A stretch of 64,000 nt of DNA from Vibrio penaeicida (GTDB lineage Bacteria > Pseudomonadota > Gammaproteobacteria > Enterobacterales > Vibrionaceae). This document shows, in pieces, positions 46,986 through 55,912 of this stretch (positions are counted from its first letter, which is position 1; each line of letters begins with the position of its first letter). Location of the stretch: the NCBI RefSeq assembly GCF_002933855.1, contig NZ_BFAQ01000049.1, forward strand, positions 78,449 through 142,448. The letters are read 5' to 3'. The position numbers and the translations under genes are program-made. Under the pieces are notes generated by a model. That model ran no database searches. It worked only from the letters and a program-made list of their open reading frames with translations, and was not told the DNA's origin.

Positions 46986-47669
46986 ATGGAACCAGACATT
47001 GCCTATGTGGCAGGGTTAATTGGCGATCAAGCCCGCTCTAGAATGCTAATGGCATTGATGGGAGGAAAAGCCCTTACTGCAACCGAGCTTGCAATGGAAG
47101 CCGAGATCACCGCGCAAACGGCGAGCAGCCATTTACTCAAGCTGGTGGAGGGCGAACTGCTTATGGTTCGAAAGCAAGGGCGTCATAAGTATTTTCAGCT
47201 TAAAAATCAAAATATTGCTGAGCTTTTAGAAAGCTTACTGAATATTACGGTTTCACTGTCTTCGAATAGCGTTAAAACGGGTCCTGAAAATGAAAGGCTT
47301 CGGAGATCGCGGGTATGTTACGACCACTTAGCAGGAGAGTTAGGGGTTGAATTGTTTGATCATTTGGTGGCACAAGGTTGGGTCTGTGGTGATGTAGACG
47401 ATGCAACGCTTACAGGTAAAGGCGTGGACTATTTCCGTACCATCGGGTTTGATGTGTCTGAACAAAACCAAAGCAAACGTCCTCTGTGCAAAGCTTGTCT
47501 AGATTGGAGTGAAAGGCGCAGCCACCTTGCAGGGCGGTTAGGGCAGTGGATATTGGATGATGCGTTATCAAAGCAATGGGCATTGCGTGATATGGACTCA
47601 AGAGCGATTGAGTTTACCCAGCGGGGTTTGCGTCAGTTTTATCAGAAATACCAAATTCAGCCAGAATGA
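46986..47669 (+). CDS. ArsR-family regulator with C-terminal extension
   Basis: A 227-residue winged-helix regulator. The ArsR HTH occupies about 10-80 (ALTATELAMEAEITAQTASSHLLKLVEGELL, then RKQGRHKYFQL). The extension of about 130 residues includes a CKAC pair and a helical end. The length is about double that of a minimal ArsR protein. It is divergent from the NIPSNAP-ABM pair and is probably its repressor. The cysteine pair could sense metal or oxidants, which is inference. Confidence 0.85.
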   Translation: MEPDIAYVAGLIGDQARSRMLMALMGGKALTATELAMEAEITAQTASSHLLKLVEGELLMVRKQGRHKYFQLKNQNIAELLESLLNITVSLSSNSVKTGPENERLRRSRVCYDHLAGELGVELFDHLVAQGWVCGDVDDATLTGKGVDYFRTIGFDVSEQNQSKRPLCKACLDWSERRSHLAGRLGQWILDDALSKQWALRDMDSRAIEFTQRGLRQFYQKYQIQPE

Positions 47670-47738
47670 ACCCCATTAAGCACTCGAAATTTTACACTGT
47701 AAATCCTTCTATCTCTTTGTTTTAAGGCTTTTTCTTAT

Positions 47739-48278
47739 ATGCAATTTACACGTCTCATCGTGCTAATTCGTCATGGTGAAACAGAGTGGAATCGTTCGGG
47801 CGTTCTGCAAGGTTGGCGCGACAGTCGTTTGACTAAGAATGGCATTGGGCAGATTCACCGCTCGGCAAAAAAAATCGTTAAATATCAATCTAGCACCCCA
47901 TTTCCTATCTATACCAGTGATCTAGGTCGTTCTTTATCATCCGCCAGAATACTTGCCAATGATTTGGGAGGATACCTTGTGGTGGATAAAAGATTGAGAG
48001 AAAGGGGCTTTGGAGAATTAGAAGGCAAGCCACTAGGGGCTGAATTAGCTCAAAAAAACAAAAAAATGCCAGAAACTCTAGAGTGTTACCACTTAAGAAT
48101 ACGAGAGTTTATTGCTACTGTGACTCGTCAAAAATCCGATCAACCCGTGATTGTGATTGGGCATGGAGAGTGGATTCGTTCTTGGCAAAAAATGTACATA
48201 GGCGACGTTGGGCTCGCGCTACCGAAAAATGGCGACATTATTGTTGGCGAGTTGGAATCAAGGAAAAAGGCTTCTTAA
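47739..48278 (+). CDS. cobC: Histidine phosphatase, CobC/alpha-ribazole phosphatase-like
   Basis: A 179-residue histidine-phosphatase with the catalytic RHGETEWNRSG near the N-terminus, the second His in VIGHGEWIRS and the acid in LRERGFGELEG. It overlaps the cbiB start (TAATG), which places it in the cobalamin nucleotide-loop pathway. There it would dephosphorylate alpha-ribazole-5'-phosphate or the phosphorylated cobamide. The assignment leans on context; by sequence alone it could be another phosphoglycerate mutase-like enzyme. Confidence 0.78.
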   Translation: MQFTRLIVLIRHGETEWNRSGVLQGWRDSRLTKNGIGQIHRSAKKIVKYQSSTPFPIYTSDLGRSLSSARILANDLGGYLVVDKRLRERGFGELEGKPLGAELAQKNKKMPETLECYHLRIREFIATVTRQKSDQPVIVIGHGEWIRSWQKMYIGDVGLALPKNGDIIVGELESRKKAS

Positions 48279-49270
48279 TGGATTGGTGGTTACACAGTGT
48301 ATTTGCTCCTGCTATAGCGGTATGTGGCGCATTACTGCTCGATACCTTGTTCGGCGAACCTAAAAAATGGCATCCACTAATAGGCTTTGGCAACATTGTT
48401 TATTGGGTTGAAGAAAAGTTAAATACTCCAGCAACGAGAGATACGTTAATAAGCCAAATCCAAGGAATAGCGGCGTGGTTGCTGGCTGTTTTTCCCATTG
48501 TTGGCGGTCTGTTTTGGGGCGTGTCTTTGGTAGGTAACGTTTCTTTTGTTTGGAATGTGTGCCTTGATGTGGCGATTCTTTACGTTTGTATTGGTCAGAA
48601 AAGTTTGCTTGATCATGCAGGTTGGATTCATCAGCCGTTGCAGGCAGGGGATCTTGGTGAAGCGAGAGAGAAAGTTGGTTGGATTGTCAGCCGAGAAACC
48701 GAGCAGATGTCCGAGTATCAAATCACATCTGCAGCCATAGAATCGGTGCTAGAAAATGGTAATGATGCGGTTTTTGGTACGCTTTTCTGGTTCATATTAC
48801 TAGGTGCTCCGGGGGCTATTTTATTTAGATTAGCCAATACATTAGATGCAATGTGGGGTTATAAAAGCCCTCGCTTTAACAGCTTTGGTTTCTTTGCGGC
48901 CAAAGCGGATGATTTTATGGGGTATTTACCAGCAAAAGCCACTGCATACAGTTATGCGATCTTGGGTAATACCAAGAACGCAATGAAATGCTGGAAAGCG
49001 CAAGCCAAATCCTGCTCTAGCCCCAATGGCGGACCGGTTATGACGTCGGGCGCGGGTGCGCTTAATATCAAAATTGGAGGCCCTGCGATGTATCACGGTA
49101 AAATGCACGACAAAATTTACATGGGTTCTGGGGATCTCGCGAAGCCAGAAGACATCCCAAGAGCTTGTAGATTGATTGTTCGAACTAGCCTGCTGTGGTG
49201 TAGCGTGCTTATTGTGCTCGCTCTCGCGATGCTGGATTGGAACGCGGTACTTTCAGGAGCCAACTTATGA
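48278..49270 (+). CDS. cbiB: Adenosylcobinamide-phosphate synthase CbiB/CobD
   Basis: A polytopic membrane protein of 330 residues that joins aminopropanol phosphate to adenosylcobyric acid. Family features are LLLDTLFGEPKKWHPLIGFG, IVSRETEQM, ESVLENGNDAVFGTLFW, ANTLDAMWGYK, GPVMTSGAGALNIKIGG and AMYHGKMHDK. The open frame extends into the upstream gene, but the ATG overlapping the cobC stop gives the proper start. It is coupled to the next gene by ATGA. Confidence 0.92.
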   Translation: MDWWLHSVFAPAIAVCGALLLDTLFGEPKKWHPLIGFGNIVYWVEEKLNTPATRDTLISQIQGIAAWLLAVFPIVGGLFWGVSLVGNVSFVWNVCLDVAILYVCIGQKSLLDHAGWIHQPLQAGDLGEAREKVGWIVSRETEQMSEYQITSAAIESVLENGNDAVFGTLFWFILLGAPGAILFRLANTLDAMWGYKSPRFNSFGFFAAKADDFMGYLPAKATAYSYAILGNTKNAMKCWKAQAKSCSSPNGGPVMTSGAGALNIKIGGPAMYHGKMHDKIYMGSGDLAKPEDIPRACRLIVRTSLLWCSVLIVLALAMLDWNAVLSGANL

Positions 49271-50322
49271 TTCATCATGGTGGTAAACTATTTGAATTTT
49301 CTACTCGCTTTGGCATTCCTGTCGAAGATTGGCTGGACCTGTCCACTGGTGTGAGCCCATACACTTACCCAGTAAGCGATATACCTACCAACGTGTGGAA
49401 TCGCTTACCAGAGGACGAAGATGGGTTGATCGAAGCTGCGCAGCAGTATTACCAATCACCCCAGCTTTTGCCTATTTCGGGTAGCCAAGCGGGTATTCAG
49501 CTATTGCCCTCTCTGTTGTGTAAGCACCGCTCGTTAGCGAAGGCTTCTTCATTGTCAACGAAACAGCCTAGTGCTAAACCACTTCGAGTTTTGTTACCCA
49601 AAGTGGGTTACAAGGAGCATCAACACGCGTGGCAGCAATGTACGGAAAATGGGCTCGCGAAACTGCATTTTTACGATGGCAAGCCAAACGAGCAATCCAT
49701 TGCCAATTGCGATGTTCTTCTTGTGATCAACCCAAACAATCCGCAAGGGGTAAAGGTCGCACCAAGCGTTATTCAATCGTGGTTGTCTGCTCTGCCAGAA
49801 CACGGCTGTTTAGTGGTCGATGAAGCGTTTATGGATATGACGCCTAATGAGTCTGTTTTGCCATACTACCCACAAGGTGTTCCAAGCAACCTCTTTGTTT
49901 TTCGCTCAGTAGGGAAGTTTTTTGGGTTGGCAGGAATGCGGCTGGGCTTTTTGTTCGCATCCGCCGATTGGCTCAAAAAGGTTCAGCGTAAGCTAGGTCC
50001 TTGGGCTGTTTCTGGTCCTGCGCGCTACGTCGCGAAGCAAGCTTTAATCGACCAGCAATGGCAGCAGAATAACCGCAAACAGCTGATGAAAGATGGAAAA
50101 AAAATGCACACGTTACTCAACGCATTTTTCCACGAGGTGGAAGGGCAAACCCTGTTCCACACGGTGAAATGCGAAGAAGCAAAAAAGCGGCATACACAGC
50201 TTGCGCAAAAAGGGATCCTAGTCAGATTATGCGATGAAGGCGATGCCTTACGATTTGGATTACCTCGCGAGCAATCTCAGTGGCTCAGGCTGGAAGATAC
50301 GCTCAGAGATCTTTGGAAGTAA
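49267..50322 (+). CDS. cobD: Threonine-phosphate decarboxylase (CobD/CobC type)
   Basis: A PLP class I aminotransferase-fold enzyme (351 residues) that decarboxylates L-threonine-O-3-phosphate to aminopropanol phosphate, the substrate of CbiB. The start MIHHGGKLFEFSTRFGIP and DWLDLSTGVSPY are typical. PLP features are VINPNNPQG, VDEAFMDM and SVGKFFGLAGMRLGF. AGGAG sits before the ATG, which overlaps the cbiB stop. Together the three genes cover late cobamide assembly. Confidence 0.88.
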   Translation: MIHHGGKLFEFSTRFGIPVEDWLDLSTGVSPYTYPVSDIPTNVWNRLPEDEDGLIEAAQQYYQSPQLLPISGSQAGIQLLPSLLCKHRSLAKASSLSTKQPSAKPLRVLLPKVGYKEHQHAWQQCTENGLAKLHFYDGKPNEQSIANCDVLLVINPNNPQGVKVAPSVIQSWLSALPEHGCLVVDEAFMDMTPNESVLPYYPQGVPSNLFVFRSVGKFFGLAGMRLGFLFASADWLKKVQRKLGPWAVSGPARYVAKQALIDQQWQQNNRKQLMKDGKKMHTLLNAFFHEVEGQTLFHTVKCEEAKKRHTQLAQKGILVRLCDEGDALRFGLPREQSQWLRLEDTLRDLWK

Positions 50323-50332
50323 TTCTTGATAT

Positions 50333-50367
50333 GATACAGCCCCCTCGTGTGAAGAGGGGGCAGTATC
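50333..50367. repeat. Extended GC-rich palindrome between convergent genes
   Basis: GATAC-a-GCCCCCTC (50333-50346) pairs with GAGGGGGC-a-GTATC (50354-50367) around a 7-base loop, with one symmetric A:A mismatch. No U-tract follows. It is probably a transcript-end hairpin for both convergent genes. Confidence 0.75.
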
Positions 50368-50427
50368 GAAAAGACGTTTGCCTGAAAAGGCACTTGCCTA
50401 AAGCAAAATAGAGTACGGAAAAAAGCG

Positions 50428-52095
50428 TTAACGCGGTGCTAAAAGCTCCACAGGCTGGCGTGTAATACCAGATGCTTTATCTGCAATGAAATGGTTGTAA
50501 CTCCCATTCACGTATTCCAAGCCTTGAACTCTTCCTTCCAAGTTGTAATTGGTTTGATGATCCACATCTGCAGCGATGACATGGTAGTTATATAAGTAGG
50601 AAGGCTTTTCAAAAACAGTATGCCCAATGATGACCTCTTGAGCCCCAAATTCGGCAAGCCCTTGTTCTAGCTGAACCTGCGATAGCTGCTCTCGTGGGAC
50701 GGAACGATCCCAGTAGAGTCGTGAAGGTAAGTAATACGCATCTTTAATCAGCTTGCCTTGATCATCATAGCGGATGTAGCCGGCATCCATGTGTTCACGC
50801 CCATAGGCATTGATGTCTTTTAACAACAGGGTCTTGTTTTTTAACGCAGAGATAAGATCGTTATTAAACCCAGCGTGAACAAACAGCGTATCACCTGCGA
50901 TTTCCATGATGTTTTTGGAACGCAGCCATTGGCCAAGTACTGTATCTTTTGCGTGAAGTTCTAAAAATGTTTTGCCCATCAAACTGGCATTTTCAAAATA
51001 GCGGGGGTGAACATAGCGAAAATCGCCATAAAAGTTCATCAGGTCGTGGTTACCCAAAATGAAATGCACGTCACCACCAACACGTTGCGCTTGGTTTTCA
51101 AGGTGATAGAAAAGCCACAAACTTTCAGTCACGTACTCACCTCGGTCGAACAGATCACCTAAGTGATACAAATGCCCAGAGCCATAGGTCCAGTTGTATT
51201 CCTCGTCCATGATTCCAGCTTGAACTAGCATGTAAACGAGTGCTTCTATGTTGCCTTCGAAATCGGAAGTCACAAAAAACTGAGTGGGCTTGTCATATTG
51301 GTAAGTTGGTGGTGTCACGCCTTCTTGAAGCTGCACGTTAAAACTGCCTAATTCTCCGGGCAAGTCTACCTTAATCCCTTCTTCCGGCACTTGATAATAG
51401 ATACGATTGGTTAGCCCTGATTGACTGACAGCCTCGATTTGTATCGAGCCATTGGGAAGTTGGGTAACGTAAGGACCGTCTGGTTCCCCTTGGTAGTTAA
51501 GTTCTTTATTTAACGATGCATTGAACTGGACATCATTAGTGGAATGGTTGACCTGATTGAAAACCGCGACAGCAATAATATTCTCGCCTTTTACGAATGC
51601 GCCTGAAGGCAGAACAAAGGTGTTTTCAGCGTCTTCAGCGTATTTTGAATACTTCATTGGAGCGGTCGTATTGGTCAGCGCTTGATCGCGTTTCAATAAA
51701 GGTGATCGTGCGATTTCAACACCGTTAACCCAAATAACGGCAGCATCATCAACACGCATTTTTAGGTACACATCTTTCAGTATTAAAAGGTTGTTTACCT
51801 TAATGGTTTTTCGAAAATAATAAGCACTAGGCATCGCCTCAGGAAAGCTCATTGTTTTGTAGTTGGTAAGCGCAGTATTACCGTCAATAGGGTGGTCGTA
51901 GCCATAAGAAAAGATGCCTTTGCCTTGCTTCCAGCCCGAATCGTCGTAACTTGGCTGGTTCCACTCAGGTGATGGTTCAACACCGCTGTCCATGTAACGC
52001 CATTCTGAACCGTAATCGAAGAACATTTCTTTATTGTCTTTACACGCTGTTAAGGCAAGCACTGCGACAAGCATGAGCCAATATCTGATAGGCAT
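50428..52095 (-). CDS. Lipoprotein metallophosphatase, PPP/Shewanella-like type
   Basis: An exported lipoprotein of 555 residues (lipobox ALTAC, Cys18); the start at 52095 has AAAGGAA, whereas the open frame begins upstream. Residues about 25-195 form a jelly-roll-like domain (YDDSGWKQGKGIFSYG, WVNGVEIARS). The calcineurin-type phosphatase domain runs from about 270: SDFEGN (278-280 is Asp-Phe-Glu), GDLFDRG (313-319), GNHD (348-351), VHAG and IIGHT. The order resembles bacterial PPP-like, Shewanella-like phosphatases. The first motif has Glu where most relatives have His. The substrate is unknown. Confidence 0.82.
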   Translation of the reverse strand: MPIRYWLMLVAVLALTACKDNKEMFFDYGSEWRYMDSGVEPSPEWNQPSYDDSGWKQGKGIFSYGYDHPIDGNTALTNYKTMSFPEAMPSAYYFRKTIKVNNLLILKDVYLKMRVDDAAVIWVNGVEIARSPLLKRDQALTNTTAPMKYSKYAEDAENTFVLPSGAFVKGENIIAVAVFNQVNHSTNDVQFNASLNKELNYQGEPDGPYVTQLPNGSIQIEAVSQSGLTNRIYYQVPEEGIKVDLPGELGSFNVQLQEGVTPPTYQYDKPTQFFVTSDFEGNIEALVYMLVQAGIMDEEYNWTYGSGHLYHLGDLFDRGEYVTESLWLFYHLENQAQRVGGDVHFILGNHDLMNFYGDFRYVHPRYFENASLMGKTFLELHAKDTVLGQWLRSKNIMEIAGDTLFVHAGFNNDLISALKNKTLLLKDINAYGREHMDAGYIRYDDQGKLIKDAYYLPSRLYWDRSVPREQLSQVQLEQGLAEFGAQEVIIGHTVFEKPSYLYNYHVIAADVDHQTNYNLEGRVQGLEYVNGSYNHFIADKASGITRQPVELLAPR

Positions 52096-52330
52096 CTGTT
52101 TGTTTCCTTTAATGATTTTTTGTGTATGGATTTGTGTGCATAGGTTTACGGGCACAGCATAGTGGTGAGTTACTGCATTGGTGTTAAGAACATATGAAAG
52201 TAAAGTGGCAGAACCACAAGATACCCGTGATGCTTTTGAGAATATGAACTCATATATTTATGTATCGTTCTTAAGTGAGGTAGGCGAATTGGTAGCGTTG
52301 TCTCGGAATGGGAGGGGGTCAGTATCATTC

Positions 52331-52361
52331 AAAAAATAGGGGACCGAGGGTTCAGTCCCCT
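52331..52361 (-). terminator. Terminator of the aga operon
   Basis: AGGGGAC (52338-52344) and GTCCCCT (52355-52361) form a 7-bp GC-rich stem. On the minus strand it is followed by ATTTTTTG, about 70 bases beyond the kbaY stop. Confidence 0.85.
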
Positions 52362-52431
52362 AGAAAAACACCTAATGGGGGGTGGTGTTATAAAAAACGA
52401 TGGCTGCTTGGTTGATAGGGTAAAGAGATCG

Positions 52432-53286
52432 CTAGATCTTTCCTTCGCTGCCGCACATGCGAATTTTCTCTATCACGACTTGCTTCATTGCTGCTTTACC
52501 CGGTGTAATGTATTTGCGTGGGTCGTTTGCGCTAGGGTTGTCAGCAAAGTGCTGCTTAACCGCATCAGAGAATGCGATCTTCAATTCGGTCGCTACGTTC
52601 ACTTTGCACACCCCCAAATCAATACAGCGCTTAACGACGTCATCTGGTACACCCGAAGCCCCGTGAAGAACCAAGGGAATGTCCACTTCCGCGCGAATTT
52701 TCTCTAACCGATCAAAGTCGAGTTTCGGTTCGGCTTTGTATAATCCATGAGCTGTGCCAATGGCAACAGCCAGCGAATCTATCCCCGTTCGGCGAACAAA
52801 TTCTGCTGCCGAGGCTGGGTCTGTCATGAGGGCGTCTGCGCTGTCTACGATTAAGTCGTCTTCCTGGCCACCAAGTCGCCCGAGTTCCGCTTCTATGCTG
52901 GCATCATAGCGGTTACAGAATTGCACGATAGACCGCACGATATCGATATTCTGCTCAAATACGAAGTGAGAGCCGTCAATCATGACCGAGCGAATACCTT
53001 GTTCAACCTTACTGCGGATATCTTTTTGATCTTCATGGTGATCTAAGTGCATGACTAACGGCATTGAATACTTGTGGGCAGCTTCTTTACAAATACTGAC
53101 AAGGTAATCGGTGCCGGCGTAATCATAGGTGCCCGGAGTGCCTGCCAGTATAACGGGTGACCCCATTTCAGAAGCGGCTTCTACGATCACTTGTACGGTT
53201 TCGAGATTATGAATGTTGAATGCGGGAACCGCGTAGCCACCATGTTGTGCGCGTTTAAGCATTTCACGAGAAGAAATTAGATACAT
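52432..53286 (-). CDS. kbaY: Tagatose-1,6-bisphosphate aldolase, catalytic subunit
   Basis: A class II zinc aldolase (284 residues) cleaving tagatose-1,6-bisphosphate to glyceraldehyde-3-P and dihydroxyacetone-P. The family start MYLISSREMLKRAQHGGYAV, the zinc-binding HLDHHEDQ and VLHGASGVPDD are present. The open frame runs on to 53493, but the ATG at 53286, preceded by AGGAGG, is clearly the start; it overlaps the end of agaA by 10 bases. It is the last gene of the operon and needs the KbaZ subunit for stability. A GatY-type function is the only close alternative. Confidence 0.92.
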   Translation of the reverse strand: MYLISSREMLKRAQHGGYAVPAFNIHNLETVQVIVEAASEMGSPVILAGTPGTYDYAGTDYLVSICKEAAHKYSMPLVMHLDHHEDQKDIRSKVEQGIRSVMIDGSHFVFEQNIDIVRSIVQFCNRYDASIEAELGRLGGQEDDLIVDSADALMTDPASAAEFVRRTGIDSLAVAIGTAHGLYKAEPKLDFDRLEKIRAEVDIPLVLHGASGVPDDVVKRCIDLGVCKVNVATELKIAFSDAVKQHFADNPSANDPRKYITPGKAAMKQVVIEKIRMCGSEGKI

Positions 53287-54518
53287 AAAGCCTCCTGATT
53301 GGGCGTTGAAACCGAGTTGAATACGAGACGCCCGTGAACCCAAGTGTGAGTAATGGAAAAATTTGAATTTATTGCCACCATGGAAGCGCGTTTGCCAACT
53401 TCCAAAGTGCCGAATTGATCTTGAATACCAAGCGATTGAGCGGGCGTAAGTGATGCCATTAGCCATGCTTGTTCGAGCGGTAAGTCGAGCCACTGCTGAA
53501 TGTTGTACACCGCGTTATTAAGCGAGAGAGTGCTGCCTGCCAAGCTACCAGCATCGGTTTTCACCACACCGTCTTTCACCGTTACGGTGTATTCTCCCAA
53601 TGTGTACTCTCCGTCTGGCATACCAGCAGCACACATTGCATCGGTGATTAAGGTTAAGCGAGACGAGCAACAACGGTGTGCCACATCAATAGCGGCAGGG
53701 TGAACATGATGGCCGTCAGCGATCATCTCGACGTAACAGTCTGGGTGGATGAGACCGGCTCCAACCACCCCTGGATCACGATGATGCAGCCCTCGCATAC
53801 CGTTATAGCAATGGACAATCCCGTTCGCCCCTGCATTGAGCGCCTGTTGCACTTGGTCAAAACTGGCATCGGTATGACCAAGCATGACTTTTATCCCTTG
53901 CGTACGCAGATATTGGATCGCCTCGATTGCGCCTACCTTTTCTGGCGCTAATGCAAAGCTTATGAGTTGGTTATCGCTGTAAGAAATCCAATCGTCGATC
54001 TCTTCGACGGAGAGCTCTCTAAACCATTGTGTTGGGTGCGCGCCTTTATGTTTTGCGGTGAAGTAAGGACCTTCTAGATAAGCACCGAGAATTTCTGCGC
54101 CGTCTACCCCTTGCTTTTTACTTTGCGCGACTTGCGCTAATGCCGCCCGAATTTTCGCGACTGGTGCGGTTACTGTTGTCGCGACAAACGCTGTTACGCC
54201 TTGTGTTGCAAAGAATTGAGACATGGTATTTAAGCTACTGTGTTTAGCGTCCATCACGTCACACCCTTTTGCACCATGTACATGGGTATCAATCAGCCCC
54301 GGTAACAGGCTTACTTCACCAAGATCGACTGCCGATGTGTGGCAGGAAGTATCGAATGGTGCAATCGTACTGATGTTTCCATGCTCGTCTACGCTGATAA
54401 CGGCGTCATTTAGCCACTGATTACCCTGTAAGATCCGTTTGGCACGATAGATTATTTGAACATGGCGCGGCTTTGAGTGTTGGCTGTTTGAATCTTGATT
54501 AGTTTGCCTAGATCCCAT
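53277..54518 (-). CDS. agaA: N-acetylgalactosamine-6-phosphate deacetylase (NagA/AgaA type)
   Basis: An amidohydrolase of 413 residues that removes acetate from the N-acetylated amino sugar 6-phosphate. Motifs are DTHVHGAKG, EGPYFTAKHKGAHP, GHTDASFDQV, CYNGMRG and the catalytic Asp in LITDAMCAAG. It overlaps agaF by 11 bases and kbaY by 10. By sequence it could act on GlcNAc-6-P; the operon context favours GalNAc-6-P. The N-terminus has a short polar extension. Confidence 0.88.
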   Translation of the reverse strand: MGSRQTNQDSNSQHSKPRHVQIIYRAKRILQGNQWLNDAVISVDEHGNISTIAPFDTSCHTSAVDLGEVSLLPGLIDTHVHGAKGCDVMDAKHSSLNTMSQFFATQGVTAFVATTVTAPVAKIRAALAQVAQSKKQGVDGAEILGAYLEGPYFTAKHKGAHPTQWFRELSVEEIDDWISYSDNQLISFALAPEKVGAIEAIQYLRTQGIKVMLGHTDASFDQVQQALNAGANGIVHCYNGMRGLHHRDPGVVGAGLIHPDCYVEMIADGHHVHPAAIDVAHRCCSSRLTLITDAMCAAGMPDGEYTLGEYTVTVKDGVVKTDAGSLAGSTLSLNNAVYNIQQWLDLPLEQAWLMASLTPAQSLGIQDQFGTLEVGKRASMVAINSNFSITHTWVHGRLVFNSVSTPNQEALCI

Positions 54519-54948
54519 CGTCTTCTACCGCCGTAGGTTGGTTGGCTTTTGGCGCTATTTCTGCGGCGAGGGATGTGATTCCTCGATGAGCGCATTCCAA
54601 AGCTTGGTCTCGGAAATCCGTAAGTTTTAGCTCATCTCGATCGAGCAGCATTTCCGCTACCATCTGTAAATTCGTGCCTGTGACCACCTCTATGTCACTG
54701 CGTTCTTGGCTGATTAGAGAAGCCGTGCGAAATGGGGTGCCACCGAGAAGATCGGTCAGAAAAACGATACCGTCACCCGAGTCAATATCTTCAATGGCTT
54801 TGCGCATCGCCTCATCAAGCTGAGGTGTGGTGGCTTCTTCTGGAAAGTCGATAGATTTAAATTGTGGTTGGTCACCAATGATTTGAAGAATGGCTTGCGT
54901 AATGCCGGAAGCAAACCCTCCATGACCAGACAAAATGACAGCAATCAT
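54508..54948 (-). CDS. agaF: PTS EIIA component, mannose family
   Basis: A 146-residue cytosolic phosphocarrier. The phosphorylated His9 lies in VILSGHGGFASG, and DLLGGTPFRTA is the second signature. It accepts phosphate from HPr and passes it to EIIB. It is separated from the EIID gene by 79 bases and overlaps the deacetylase start. Confidence 0.92.
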   Translation of the reverse strand: MIAVILSGHGGFASGITQAILQIIGDQPQFKSIDFPEEATTPQLDEAMRKAIEDIDSGDGIVFLTDLLGGTPFRTASLISQERSDIEVVTGTNLQMVAEMLLDRDELKLTDFRDQALECAHRGITSLAAEIAPKANQPTAVEDDGI

Positions 54949-55027
54949 GTGTTATTCCTTCTTTGGGGCTGACGATTCAGCCCCTCTTTTGTTTCATGAA
55001 AAACAATGTTTAGTGAAAAAGCCGTGT

Positions 55028-55912
55028 TTACAAAAAGCCCATGAAACGGCCGGCTACGCCAAGCGTCACGGTGATGCCAATCAGCTTCAGCGGGCTCCAA
55101 CCTCGTTTCACCAAGGCGTACATAGCTAATGTGTACAGCAGCGGTAGAAAGGCTGGCATGAGTTTGTCGATAACGTCGGCTTGCAGTTTGACCACAGCGT
55201 CACCCGCGGTGATTTCAGCGGTAGTCGATAAGCGAACGTATGTTGCGACCAAAGCGCCGATAACGGTCATCCCAACCATGGAAGCGGCATGACCGACTTT
55301 TTTGGTGTTTGCTTTAATAATGGGGATGGCGGCGACCCCCATTCGATACGCGTAGTGTGCTAGCCCAAATCGCAAGCCAAAGTGCACCACATTGAAGAGG
55401 ACCATAAAGAACACGGCACCCATAATGGAACCCTGTAGGGCAAGGTCTGCGCCTATACCGCCACAAATAGGCAGAAGCGTTAGCCAGAACATGGCATCAC
55501 CAATTCCACCCATCGGTGCACCAACCGCAATCTTGGTACTTTGAATACTGTTGATATTCTGTTTGGAACGTTCCATCGCTAACACAATGCCCATAACAAA
55601 TGTCACTAAGAATGGGTGCGTATTGAAAAAGCCCATATGACCTTGCATCGCTTTGGAAAGGTCCGCTTTGTTGGTGTGAGTCTTTTTCAGTGCTGGGAGC
55701 AAACCGTATAACCAACCCGATGCTTGCATACGTTCAAAGTTGAACGACGCTTGCAGTAGGAGGGAACGCCACGCCATTTTGTTAATGTCTGCCTTTGTTA
55801 GCTCGGCACCGATCTCTTTATCTTCGTACTCGTCTTGCGCCACGCCTGGAGCGGGTTGCACAGCCGTATTTTGAGTGCGAAGGTCAATTTCATTGCTCAC
55901 ATTAGATTCCAT
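55028..55912 (-). CDS. agaE: PTS EIID component, mannose family
   Basis: An inner-membrane subunit of 294 residues for amino-sugar uptake. Family features are RSLLLQASFNFERMQASGW, GHMGFFNTHPFL and AVGAPMGGIGDAMFW. The frame opens at a TTG (55918), but the ATG at 55912 has GAGGA at good distance. It overlaps the EIIC gene by 11 bases. With EIIC it forms the channel. Confidence 0.92.
   Translation of the reverse strand: MESNVSNEIDLRTQNTAVQPAPGVAQDEYEDKEIGAELTKADINKMAWRSLLLQASFNFERMQASGWLYGLLPALKKTHTNKADLSKAMQGHMGFFNTHPFLVTFVMGIVLAMERSKQNINSIQSTKIAVGAPMGGIGDAMFWLTLLPICGGIGADLALQGSIMGAVFFMVLFNVVHFGLRFGLAHYAYRMGVAAIPIIKANTKKVGHAASMVGMTVIGALVATYVRLSTTAEITAGDAVVKLQADVIDKLMPAFLPLLYTLAMYALVKRGWSPLKLIGITVTLGVAGRFMGFL

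Noticed and set aside
53287..53493. Long N-terminal extension of kbaY
   Set aside because: It overlaps agaA in another frame, while the AGGAGG before the ATG at 53286 and family length fix the shorter start.
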